18,150 bases of DNA from SD8 sp035528475 (GTDB lineage: Archaea > Halobacteriota > Methanomicrobia > Methanomicrobiales > Methanospirillaceae). The notes beneath the pieces were generated by a model, which did not search any database, had not been told where the DNA came from, and worked only from the letters and a program-made list of their open reading frames with translations. The stretch is from assembly GCA_035528475.1 (NCBI GenBank), contig DATKYO010000081.1, forward strand, positions 1 through 18,150, given 5' to 3'. The position numbers and the translations under genes are program-made. Position 1 is the first letter of the stretch, and every line of letters begins with the position of its first letter. Below are positions 5,150 to 13,042 of this stretch, piece by piece.

Positions 5150-8100
5150 ATGGACCATAAAAGACTGCTCCAGATCAGTATCCCGATTCTACTCTGTCTA
5201 TGTATTGTGCTCCCTGTCGCGGGGGCCATAAACGTAACAGGGATCAGTCCCGTATCAGGGATCAACACGGGATACTTGTTTATCGATAACCTTTCAGGAA
5301 CAGGTTTTCCAGTATATCCCACACCGGTATCGGTGGTACTCAACAAGACAGGAGATGCCAACGTCACCGCATTGGGAGTAACGTATGTAAGTTCAACGAA
5401 ACTTACCTGTTTCCTGGATCTGACCGGAGAGACGGCCGGCCAGTGGAATGTTGTGGTGATTAATTTAACCAGTGGTGAAGAGGGATCTCTGCCCAACGGA
5501 TTCTCGGTGATGAATCCTGCGCCGACTCTGACAGGTATTACGCCGAACACGGGATATAATAACGACACCGTGTTCATCACCAACCTGGCCGGAACCAATT
5601 TCCTCACCACAGGAACAACGATAGTCAATCTCACCAAGTCAGGAGAGACGAATATCACCGCTACCAACATGAACGTGGTGAGTCCCTCACAGATCACATG
5701 CCGGTTCAATATCATCGGTGCGACTCCCGGACAGTGGGATGTAGTGATGACAAGCCCGGACGGGCAGAGTGCAGTACTCACAAACGGATTTACTGTCACT
5801 TATCCGCCACCAGAAGTATATAGCATTGTTCCTGTAACCGGGACAAATAATGCGGTTGTTGGAGTTACCAACCTGGCAGGCATTAATTTCCTGGCGGGAG
5901 CAAATGTGACGCTTTCCAAAACCGGGGAGGCAGACATCACTCCCATCAACGGACCCATCATCTCTCCCACAAAGATCATGTGCTTCATCGACCTGAGCGG
6001 GGCAGTTGTGGGACCATGGAATGTGACAGTGACAAATCCGGACAACCAGTCAGATACACTTGTGAACGGATTCACCATCTATTATCCCCAGGCACCAGCG
6101 GTCGTCAGCATCAGCCCCCAGACAGGATATAACAACGGCCCTATCCAGATCACCGCATTGGGCGGATCCGGGTTTGAGCCCGGGGCAACGATTGTGCTGA
6201 ACAAGACGGGAGAGGCGGATATCGTTGCGACCGGAGTGAATGTGCAGAGCTCCAGTCTTATCAACTGTACATTTGACCTCACCGGTGCAGCAGTCGGACA
6301 GTGGAACGTGGTCTTGACCAACGACGACGGCCAGTCCGGATCGTTTGCGAATGGATTTACTGTCATGTATGTCCCGCCGACAGTCATATCCATCACACCA
6401 GATACAGGCCTGAATACGGGCCCGGTGGCTATCACAAATCTTTCAGGTGCTGATTTCCGCTCCGGTGCAACCGTCGAACTCGTACGGGGAGGATACTCGA
6501 ATATTACTGCTACCACAGTCATTGTGGTGAACAGCTCGGTAATCACCTGCACGGTTGACCTGGTCGGAGCCGCGGCCGGAGCATGGGATGTGGTGGTGAC
6601 CAATACCGATATGCAGTCCGACAGTCTCCCTGCCGGTTTTACCGTATCCAATCCCGCACCCACGGTGACTTCAATCACCCCTAACACCGGAATTAATACC
6701 GGGCCGGTTCCGATTACAGGCCTTTCAGGTACCGGTTTCCTCCCGAATGCCACTGTTGCCCTGAACAGGACAGGATACCCTGATATTATCGCTACAGGGG
6801 TGACAGTTGCAAATCCCTCCAGTATCACCTGCACGGTTGACCTGACCGGAGTCACGGCCGGAGCATGGAATGTTGTAGTGACCAATACCGACACGCAGTC
6901 CGGCAGCCTCCCTGGTGGATTTGCAGTCACCAATCCGCCACCAACGGTGAACAGCATCACTCCGGACAGCGGTGTCAACAGCGGAATCGTCAGCGTGGTG
7001 AACCTCTCGGGCACCGGTTTCCTCCCGAATGCCACTGTTGCCCTGAAACGAGCGGGATATGCAGATATTCCAACCATCGGAGCGCCGGTTGTCAACGATT
7101 CAACCAAGATCCTGTGCTTCTTCGACCTTACAGGCAGGACGGTCGGAAAATGGGATGTCGTGGTGACCAATTACGACACCGGTACCGGAACACTTCCCCA
7201 GGGATTCACGATCTATTACCCGCAGCCGCCTTCTGTGTCCTCGGTTGAACCGGATACGGGTGTGAATGACGCAAGTCTGTTCATTTCAAACCTGTCCGGT
7301 ACTGGATTCCAGAACGGGGCAACAGTCACCCTTAAAATGGGAGGTGAACCTGATGTCAACGCCACGGGAGTTACTGTGGTGTCAGCGTCCCGGATCACCT
7401 GCACGGCGGATCTGAACGGTGTGACTACCGGTTTCTGGGATGTAATGGTTACGAACGATGACGGCCAGTCCGGTACCCTTGTAGGGGGACTGGAAGTAAT
7501 CTATCCGGCACCGACAGTCACCGCCATTACGCCCGATAACGGGTTGAACACAGGAACTGTCTCCATTACAAACCTTGCGGGAACAGGGTTCCTTGATAAT
7601 GCAACGGTTACATTCAACATGACCGGCCAGGCAGATTTCTATGCTACCGGCGTGGTGGTTGTGGATCCAACAATGATTACCTGCACAGCTGACCTGACAG
7701 GTCAGGAAGCGGGTGACTGGAACGTGATCGTCACAAACACTGACGGACAATCAGGATCACTGCCGGACGGGTTCGCAATCGAGAATCCTGCCCCGACAGT
7801 CACATCAATCACACCGATAAAGGGGCCAAACGACGGATCGGTCTTTATCAGCGACCTCTCCGGAACAGGTTTCCTTCCGGGAGCATCGGTGACGCTTACC
7901 CGGGGCGGGTATGTTGACATTGTTGCGACCGGCGTGAATGTGATAAGTTCCACCATGATCAACTGCACGGTTGACCTGACCGGCAAGGCTACCGGTAGCT
8001 GGAACGTAGTGGTCACCAATACAGACGGGAAGTCGGGAATGCTTCCCAGCGGATTCTTGATCACACTGCCTCCACCGGTGGCCGATTTCAGTGCTGATCC

Positions 8101-9340
8101 GACCCTCGGAACCGTTCCGCTTACCGTCCAGTTCACTGATCTTTCCACCAATAATCCGTATGTCTGGGTCTGGAACTACGGCGATGGCTCAACTTCAGTG
8201 GGAACGGGCCAGCAGAACCCTGTCCACACCTACAATGCGCCGGGTATATACAATGTGACGCTGCTTGTGCAGAACTCGGGCGGCGAGGACCAGGTAACCA
8301 AGACCGGATACATCAATGTAGTGACCACCCCGATAGCCAGCTTCACCGCGGATCCGACGGAAGGAACTGCTCCGCTCCTTGTCCAGTTTACCGACACGTC
8401 CGACGGCAAGCCCAACAAGTGGATCTGGCAGTTTGGTGACGGATCGTATTCATTCGATCAGAACCCGTACCACCTGTACAGGAATGCAGGTATTTACACG
8501 GTAAAACTGACCGTTACCAACAGTGCGGGAGTTGACACGGTGACCATGACCGATCTTATCACCGTGAAATCCCTGCCCGTGGCTGATTTCAAAGCCAACG
8601 TGACATCAGGATCGAGTCCACTGTCAGTTAAGTTCACCGACACAACGACTGGTGCTCCGACATCCTGGTTATGGACGTTCGGTGACGGTGGATCCTCAGC
8701 TGTCCAGAACCCTGTCTATGTCTATACTGTGCCCGGCACCTTCAGCGTGCAGCTGGTTGCATCAAACAGTGCAGGAACAAGCACCGAGACAAAGAACGGA
8801 TATATCACCGTAACCGAGGGTCTCATGGCTGCATTTGAATATACAATCAGCAATCCGGACAATACCGCCCCGCTGACCGTGGCCTTCACCGACAGGTCGA
8901 TAGGCAGCCCGCTTCGGTGGACCTGGCGGTTTGGTGACGGGTATGTCACCAACGAGAGAAACCCAATCCACAACTATCCGGTTCCGGGAACATACAATAT
9001 CACGCTGACAGTGACCAGCCTGGAGGGATCAGATTCCACCACCCAGACTATTGAGGTCACTGCTCCCCTGGTTGCAGAATTCACCGCAGAACCCACAAGC
9101 GGATCGGCTCCCCTCACGGTTGAGCTGATCGACACCTCCGTGGGAACGCCCATTGACTGGACCTGGGTCATCTACAAAGACTTGAGCAATGCAGTGCTTA
9201 TCTATCCGGGCAGTCCGAACCAGATATACACATTCAATGAGCCGGGGCAGTATTCGGTCCGGATGATTGTCAATGATGCCTATGGAAGCCAGAGCATTGA
9301 AGAGAAAATCAACTATATCAATGTCCTCAACTTCCCCTGA
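5150..9340 (+). CDS. Secreted surface protein with ten IPT/TIG-like repeats and five PKD domains
   Basis: 1396-residue exported protein of unknown specific function, probably adhesion or cell-envelope related. A signal peptide covers residues 1-26 (basic start, hydrophobic LLQIS...CIVLP, cleavage after VAGA). Ten Ig-like TIG repeats of about 95 residues follow (about 27-973), each opening with a SITPxTGxN-type motif and containing xxLSGTGF-like and ITCTxDLTG...GxWNVVVTN motifs. Each repeat holds exactly one cysteine. Five PKD domains follow (starting near 974, 1060, 1142, 1225 and 1306). The first four have YGDG or FGDG; the fifth has lost that motif. About 29 N-x-S/T sequons suggest heavy N-glycosylation. 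No C-terminal membrane helix or PGF-CTERM-like sorting tail is present, so attachment must be indirect. GAGGTG five bases before the ATG fixes the start. It is transcribed alone and faces uvrB. Confidence 0.93.
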   Translation: MDHKRLLQISIPILLCLCIVLPVAGAINVTGISPVSGINTGYLFIDNLSGTGFPVYPTPVSVVLNKTGDANVTALGVTYVSSTKLTCFLDLTGETAGQWNVVVINLTSGEEGSLPNGFSVMNPAPTLTGITPNTGYNNDTVFITNLAGTNFLTTGTTIVNLTKSGETNITATNMNVVSPSQITCRFNIIGATPGQWDVVMTSPDGQSAVLTNGFTVTYPPPEVYSIVPVTGTNNAVVGVTNLAGINFLAGANVTLSKTGEADITPINGPIISPTKIMCFIDLSGAVVGPWNVTVTNPDNQSDTLVNGFTIYYPQAPAVVSISPQTGYNNGPIQITALGGSGFEPGATIVLNKTGEADIVATGVNVQSSSLINCTFDLTGAAVGQWNVVLTNDDGQSGSFANGFTVMYVPPTVISITPDTGLNTGPVAITNLSGADFRSGATVELVRGGYSNITATTVIVVNSSVITCTVDLVGAAAGAWDVVVTNTDMQSDSLPAGFTVSNPAPTVTSITPNTGINTGPVPITGLSGTGFLPNATVALNRTGYPDIIATGVTVANPSSITCTVDLTGVTAGAWNVVVTNTDTQSGSLPGGFAVTNPPPTVNSITPDSGVNSGIVSVVNLSGTGFLPNATVALKRAGYADIPTIGAPVVNDSTKILCFFDLTGRTVGKWDVVVTNYDTGTGTLPQGFTIYYPQPPSVSSVEPDTGVNDASLFISNLSGTGFQNGATVTLKMGGEPDVNATGVTVVSASRITCTADLNGVTTGFWDVMVTNDDGQSGTLVGGLEVIYPAPTVTAITPDNGLNTGTVSITNLAGTGFLDNATVTFNMTGQADFYATGVVVVDPTMITCTADLTGQEAGDWNVIVTNTDGQSGSLPDGFAIENPAPTVTSITPIKGPNDGSVFISDLSGTGFLPGASVTLTRGGYVDIVATGVNVISSTMINCTVDLTGKATGSWNVVVTNTDGKSGMLPSGFLITLPPPVADFSADPTLGTVPLTVQFTDLSTNNPYVWVWNYGDGSTSVGTGQQNPVHTYNAPGIYNVTLLVQNSGGEDQVTKTGYINVVTTPIASFTADPTEGTAPLLVQFTDTSDGKPNKWIWQFGDGSYSFDQNPYHLYRNAGIYTVKLTVTNSAGVDTVTMTDLITVKSLPVADFKANVTSGSSPLSVKFTDTTTGAPTSWLWTFGDGGSSAVQNPVYVYTVPGTFSVQLVASNSAGTSTETKNGYITVTEGLMAAFEYTISNPDNTAPLTVAFTDRSIGSPLRWTWRFGDGYVTNERNPIHNYPVPGTYNITLTVTSLEGSDSTTQTIEVTAPLVAEFTAEPTSGSAPLTVELIDTSVGTPIDWTWVIYKDLSNAVLIYPGSPNQIYTFNEPGQYSVRMIVNDAYGSQSIEEKINYINVLNFP
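6542..7047 (+). repeat. Near-identical DNA segments within TIG repeats 5-7
   Basis: A 35-base segment (6731-6765) recurs exactly at 7013-7047, and a 21-base segment (6542-6562) recurs exactly at 6824-6844. Both are 282 bases apart, equal to one 94-codon repeat. This points to recent unit duplication or gene conversion in the middle of the array, while the outer repeats have diverged. Confidence 0.75.
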
Positions 9341-9360
9341 GTAATTCAGAAGAATACCTC

Positions 9361-9367
9361 TTTTTTT
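9361..9367 (+). terminator. Oligo-T terminator of the TIG/PKD protein gene
   Basis: Seven consecutive T shortly after the stop codon, with no strong hairpin before it, as is usual for archaeal intrinsic termination. Confidence 0.55.
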
Positions 9368-9459
9368 AAAAACCTTTCAAGAAACCCTTGTTTTGAAGGA
9401 TTGTCCGGCCAAAATCGCGTTGTTCCCGGGAGCCTGTTGGACCCGGATAGATGGGAAGT

Positions 9460-9465
9460 AAAAAA
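9460..9465 (-). terminator. Oligo-T terminator of the uvr operon
   Basis: Six consecutive T on the minus strand downstream of uvrB. GAGCCT/AGGCTC arms at 9430-9435 and 9465-9470 pair across a long loop, probably by chance. Confidence 0.45.
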
Positions 9466-9558
9466 GGCTCTTATCCTGTAAGCACCGGAAAGATGGGGAT
9501 ATCGAAATTTGTGTATACATTGTTATGATAAGAATACGGTCCGGCCCCACAGGGAGGT

Positions 9559-11490
9559 TTATTCTCCGATCCTTTCTTTGTAGCTCCGGATCCGGTCCCT
9601 GAGGGCTATGGCCCCTTCGAAGTCCAGGTTGTCTGCAGCACGCTGCATCCGGGCTTCGAGTTCCACGATGAGGTTGGGTATTTCGATCTTCGGAATATGT
9701 TTGGTATCTTTGATGTCAACCTCTTTCTCCCGCACCGGCTTTATTATGGTCTTCGGGGTGATGTGGTGCGTACGGTTATATTCCATCTGGAGAGTTCTTC
9801 TCCGCTCGGTCTCTGATAGTGCCTCTTTTATTGATCTGGTGATTTTGTCGGCATACAGGATCACCCTTGAATTGACATTCCTTGCCGCCCGGCCGATGAT
9901 CTGGATGAGGCTTCGTGCATCCCGGAGAAATCCTTCCTTGTCCGCATCGAGTATGCCGATAAAGCCCACTTCAGGGATATCAAGCCCTTCACGAAGGAGG
10001 TTGATCCCCACGAGCACGTCGAACTTTCCAAGGCGGAGCTCCCGGATAATCTCGGTCCTCTCCAGTGTGTCAATCTCGGAATGGAGGTAACGGGCACGGA
10101 TTCCCTGTTCAGCAAGATATTCGGTCAGTTCTTCTGCCAGTTTCTTTGTAAGGGTGGTGAGGAGTACCCGGTCTCCCCGGGCGACGGTGGTGTCGATCTC
10201 CTTTCTCACATCCTCTATCTGTCCTTCGATCTTTCTCACTTCGACGACAGGGTCTATAAGTCCTGTGGGCCGGATGATCTGTTCCACAACCAGGGAAGAG
10301 TGGGAAAGTTCATAGTCGCCGGGTGTGGCCGAGACAAATACGACGTTTCGCATGTACTGCTCGAATTCCTTAAACATCAGCGGCCTGTTGTCGTAGGCGC
10401 TCGGCAGACGGAACCCGAAGTCAACCAGTGACTGCTTCCGCGACCGGTCTCCCCGGAACATGCCATGGAGCTGGGGGATGGTCTGGTGGCTCTCGTCGAT
10501 GAACATGAGGAAGTCGTTCGGGAAATAATCGAGCAGGCAGTAGGGTTTCTCACCAGGCTTCCTGAAGTCGAAATGCCGGGAATAATTTTCGATGCCTTTA
10601 CACGACCCGGTCTCATCTATCATCTCCAGGTCATAGAGGGTTCGCTGCTCAAGCCTGTGTGATTCCAGCATTCCCAGTTCCGGCAGCCTCCCGTCCAGTT
10701 CGGTTCGTATCGTGTCGAGCGCTTTTTTCTGGATGTCTTCGGGTATGACATAGTGGCGGGCGGGAAATATGTAAAAATAACTCATTTTCTCCTTTATTGC
10801 GCCCGTATGCTTCTCCATTTCAACTATTCTCTCGATCTCGTCCCCGAACATCTCGATGCGGATGATATTGTTGAAATAACCCGGAATAATGTCTATCGTA
10901 TCCCCCTTCACCCTGAATCTCCCCGGCATCAGTTCGATATCATTCCGTGTATACTGGCTGGAAATCAGGCGCTCAAGGATCTGTTTTCTCGGGACCGTAT
11001 CCCCGACTTTTATCTCAAATCCCATGTTCCTGAAATGCTCGGGCCTCCCAAGCCCGTAGATGCAGGAGACGGATGCCACGACAATCACGTCCTTCCTGGA
11101 GAGGAGCGAAGCTGTGGCGGAGAGGCGGAGCTGCTCTATTTTCGGGTTGATCTGTGCGTCTTTTTCAATATACTGGTCTTTCTGGGGGATGTATGATTCC
11201 GGCTGGTAATAGTCATAATAGGAGACAAAGTACTCCACCCTGTTGTCGGGGAAGAATTCCCGGAACTCGTTCCACAGCTGGGCTGCCAGGGTCTTGTTAT
11301 GGGCAATGACAAGTGTGGGTTTCTGCACATGCTGGATCACGTTGGCCATCGAAAAGGTCTTTCCCGATCCGGTCACACCGAGGAGGGTCTGGTACCGGTT
11401 TCCAGCCTTCGTTCCCGATACAAGCTGTGCGATGGCTTCCGGTTGTGATCCTTTCGGTTCAAACGGGGCATGCAGTGAAAACGTGTTCAT
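9559..11490 (-). CDS. uvrB: UvrABC excinuclease subunit B
   Basis: Damage-verification helicase of bacterial-type nucleotide excision repair: it receives damaged DNA from UvrA, inserts a beta-hairpin between the strands and recruits UvrC. It has 643 residues, close to the usual 660-670. Seen: Walker A GVTGSGKT at 38-45, the tyrosine-rich beta-hairpin SYYDYYQPESYIP near 89-101, helicase motif II in the form FIDESHQ near 335, the helicase motif VI region QIIGRAARN, and a C-terminal UVR helix pair (ARMQRAADNLDFEGAIALRDR) that binds UvrC. The ATG at 11490 overlaps the uvrC stop in an ATGA, and GGTGAG five bases upstream is a good ribosome binding site. It is the last gene of the uvrA-uvrC-uvrB operon. 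Confidence 0.98.
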   Translation of the reverse strand: MNTFSLHAPFEPKGSQPEAIAQLVSGTKAGNRYQTLLGVTGSGKTFSMANVIQHVQKPTLVIAHNKTLAAQLWNEFREFFPDNRVEYFVSYYDYYQPESYIPQKDQYIEKDAQINPKIEQLRLSATASLLSRKDVIVVASVSCIYGLGRPEHFRNMGFEIKVGDTVPRKQILERLISSQYTRNDIELMPGRFRVKGDTIDIIPGYFNNIIRIEMFGDEIERIVEMEKHTGAIKEKMSYFYIFPARHYVIPEDIQKKALDTIRTELDGRLPELGMLESHRLEQRTLYDLEMIDETGSCKGIENYSRHFDFRKPGEKPYCLLDYFPNDFLMFIDESHQTIPQLHGMFRGDRSRKQSLVDFGFRLPSAYDNRPLMFKEFEQYMRNVVFVSATPGDYELSHSSLVVEQIIRPTGLIDPVVEVRKIEGQIEDVRKEIDTTVARGDRVLLTTLTKKLAEELTEYLAEQGIRARYLHSEIDTLERTEIIRELRLGKFDVLVGINLLREGLDIPEVGFIGILDADKEGFLRDARSLIQIIGRAARNVNSRVILYADKITRSIKEALSETERRRTLQMEYNRTHHITPKTIIKPVREKEVDIKDTKHIPKIEIPNLIVELEARMQRAADNLDFEGAIALRDRIRSYKERIGE

Positions 11491-13037
11491 GCTCTCACCT
11501 TTTTCTTACGGAGAAGGCGGTGGTAGGCGATTGCGAAACGGTGGGCTTCATCACGCATGGCCTGCACGAAGAGCAGGCTCGGCTCCTTCCGGTCGGGAGT
11601 GAGCGGGTACGCACTTTTTTTGGTATAGATCTCTTCATTTTTCTTGGCAAGCGCGATGACCGGGATGTCAAGGTCCAGCACTTTTAACTCTTTTACTGCG
11701 GCATTCAACTGTCCCTTCCCCCCGTCGATAATGACCAGGTCAGGCATCTCTTTTTGCTCTGACTTGAGGCGCCGGTATCTCCTCCCTACTACCTCGGCGA
11801 TGGCTGCGGGATCGTCTATTCCTTCCACGGTTTTGATCCGGAACCGCCTGTAATTCTTCTTGTCAGGCCGGCCGCCCCTGAACTGTACCATTGATCCTAC
11901 CACAGCTGTTCCCGAGATGTGGGATATGTCGAAACACTCGATCACCTCCGGAAGGGTGTCGAGGGCCAGGAGTTCTGCAAGTTCGGCCACCTTGATCCGG
12001 TCACCAAAAAAGGTAATCTCGATGTTCTTTTTGACCAGGTCAAGCAGCCTCTTCTTCGCTCCTTTTACTGGGACGGTCACGGTGACTTTACCCCCTCTCT
12101 TCAGGGAGAGATACTCCTGCAGAGGCTCCTGCAGGTCTTCGGGAAGGATCAGCTCTTTCGGAACCGGTGCATCCGAGTAATACTGGAGTAAGAACTCTTC
12201 CAAAAATTCTTCGACAGACTCGAATACATATTCCCTTTTATTCGCCAGTGTTCCCTGGTGCACATTGAACACCATCAGGTAGACGGATCCGCCATGGACA
12301 AAGTAATTGATGATATCCTCATCGCCACGGGTCTTTCTCGCCATGTCCTGGCGCTCTGAAAGTCTCTCCAGTGCATGGATTTGGTTCCGTGCAACCAGCG
12401 CTTTTTCGTATTCCTGCGTCTCTGAACACTCCGCCATCTCGTGTGTCAATGATTCCCGGAGATCAGTTGCTTTCCCTTTCAGGACCATTGTCGCCCTGTG
12501 AACCTGTTCTGCATATTCGTCACCAGAAATTTCATGTATGCAGGGGGCACTGCAGGTTTTGATATGGTACCGGAGACAGGGCCTCCGGGGAAGATTCCGG
12601 CAGGTGCGGAGCTGGAAGGTCTTTTTTACCAGGGACAGGATATAATCGCGTTCCGCCGCCGACACAAAGGGGCCGAAAAATGATCCTTTGCCGTCCATCC
12701 GGCGGGCAATACATATGCGGGGGAATGCATCACCGGTAATCCGGATATATGCATACTGTTTGGCGTCTTTTAAGTCGATATTGTACCTGGGCTGATGAGT
12801 TTTGATCAGGCTGCTTTCCAGGATGAGGGCCTCCACCTCGTTGGCGGTGACCATGATATCCAGGGAATCGATATTGGAGATCAGTTTTTCGGTTTTTGGA
12901 TCATGATCCCGTTTCCGGGAATAACTGCTCACTCTTTTTTTTAAGTTTTTTGCCTTTCCGATGTAGATTATCCGGCCCTCCCTGTCCCGGAAAAGATAGC
13001 ATCCTGGGTCATCGGGGAGATGGGAGGTCTCGATCAT
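11487..13037 (-). CDS. uvrC: UvrABC excinuclease subunit C, short form without C-terminal HhH domain
   Basis: The nuclease that makes both incisions flanking a lesion. The N-terminal GIY-YIG domain (GCYLF near 12, YIGKAKNLKKR near 25-35, catalytic E74 in LILESSLIK) makes the 3' cut. Four cysteines C146, C154, C162 and C166 match the UvrC iron-sulfur cluster. A UVR motif near 195-225 binds UvrB. The RNase H-like 5' nuclease has D370 (CFDISH), D438 (VIIDGGKGQ) and H499 (RDEAHRFA). At 516 residues it stops just after the RNase H domain, so the (HhH)2 DNA-binding tail of bacterial UvrC (about 600 residues) is absent. The end is clean, with the stop overlapping uvrB, so this is a short form rather than an obvious frameshift. 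No Shine-Dalgarno is seen; it begins 5 bases after the uvrA stop, suggesting translational coupling. Confidence 0.97.
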   Translation of the reverse strand: MIETSHLPDDPGCYLFRDREGRIIYIGKAKNLKKRVSSYSRKRDHDPKTEKLISNIDSLDIMVTANEVEALILESSLIKTHQPRYNIDLKDAKQYAYIRITGDAFPRICIARRMDGKGSFFGPFVSAAERDYILSLVKKTFQLRTCRNLPRRPCLRYHIKTCSAPCIHEISGDEYAEQVHRATMVLKGKATDLRESLTHEMAECSETQEYEKALVARNQIHALERLSERQDMARKTRGDEDIINYFVHGGSVYLMVFNVHQGTLANKREYVFESVEEFLEEFLLQYYSDAPVPKELILPEDLQEPLQEYLSLKRGGKVTVTVPVKGAKKRLLDLVKKNIEITFFGDRIKVAELAELLALDTLPEVIECFDISHISGTAVVGSMVQFRGGRPDKKNYRRFRIKTVEGIDDPAAIAEVVGRRYRRLKSEQKEMPDLVIIDGGKGQLNAAVKELKVLDLDIPVIALAKKNEEIYTKKSAYPLTPDRKEPSLLFVQAMRDEAHRFAIAYHRLLRKKKVRA

Positions 13038-13042
13038 GGTTT

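Larger units (their letters stand above)
9341..9558. other. Convergent intergenic region with terminators for both strands
   Basis: No gene is seen. TTTTTTT at 9361-9367 follows the TIG/PKD stop by 20 bases and should terminate the plus-strand transcript. AAAAAA at 9460-9465, a T-run on the minus strand, lies about 95 bases beyond the uvrB stop and should terminate the uvr operon. Confidence 0.55.

Noticed and set aside
6082..7170. Long minus-strand open frame of 362 codons over the TIG array
   Set aside because: Its internal repetition simply mirrors the repeated sense gene, and it shows no start signal or independent motifs.
9430..9470. GAGCCT/AGGCTC inverted repeat near the uvrB terminator
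   Set aside because: A six-pair stem with a 29-base loop is weak and expected by chance; the A-run alone explains termination.
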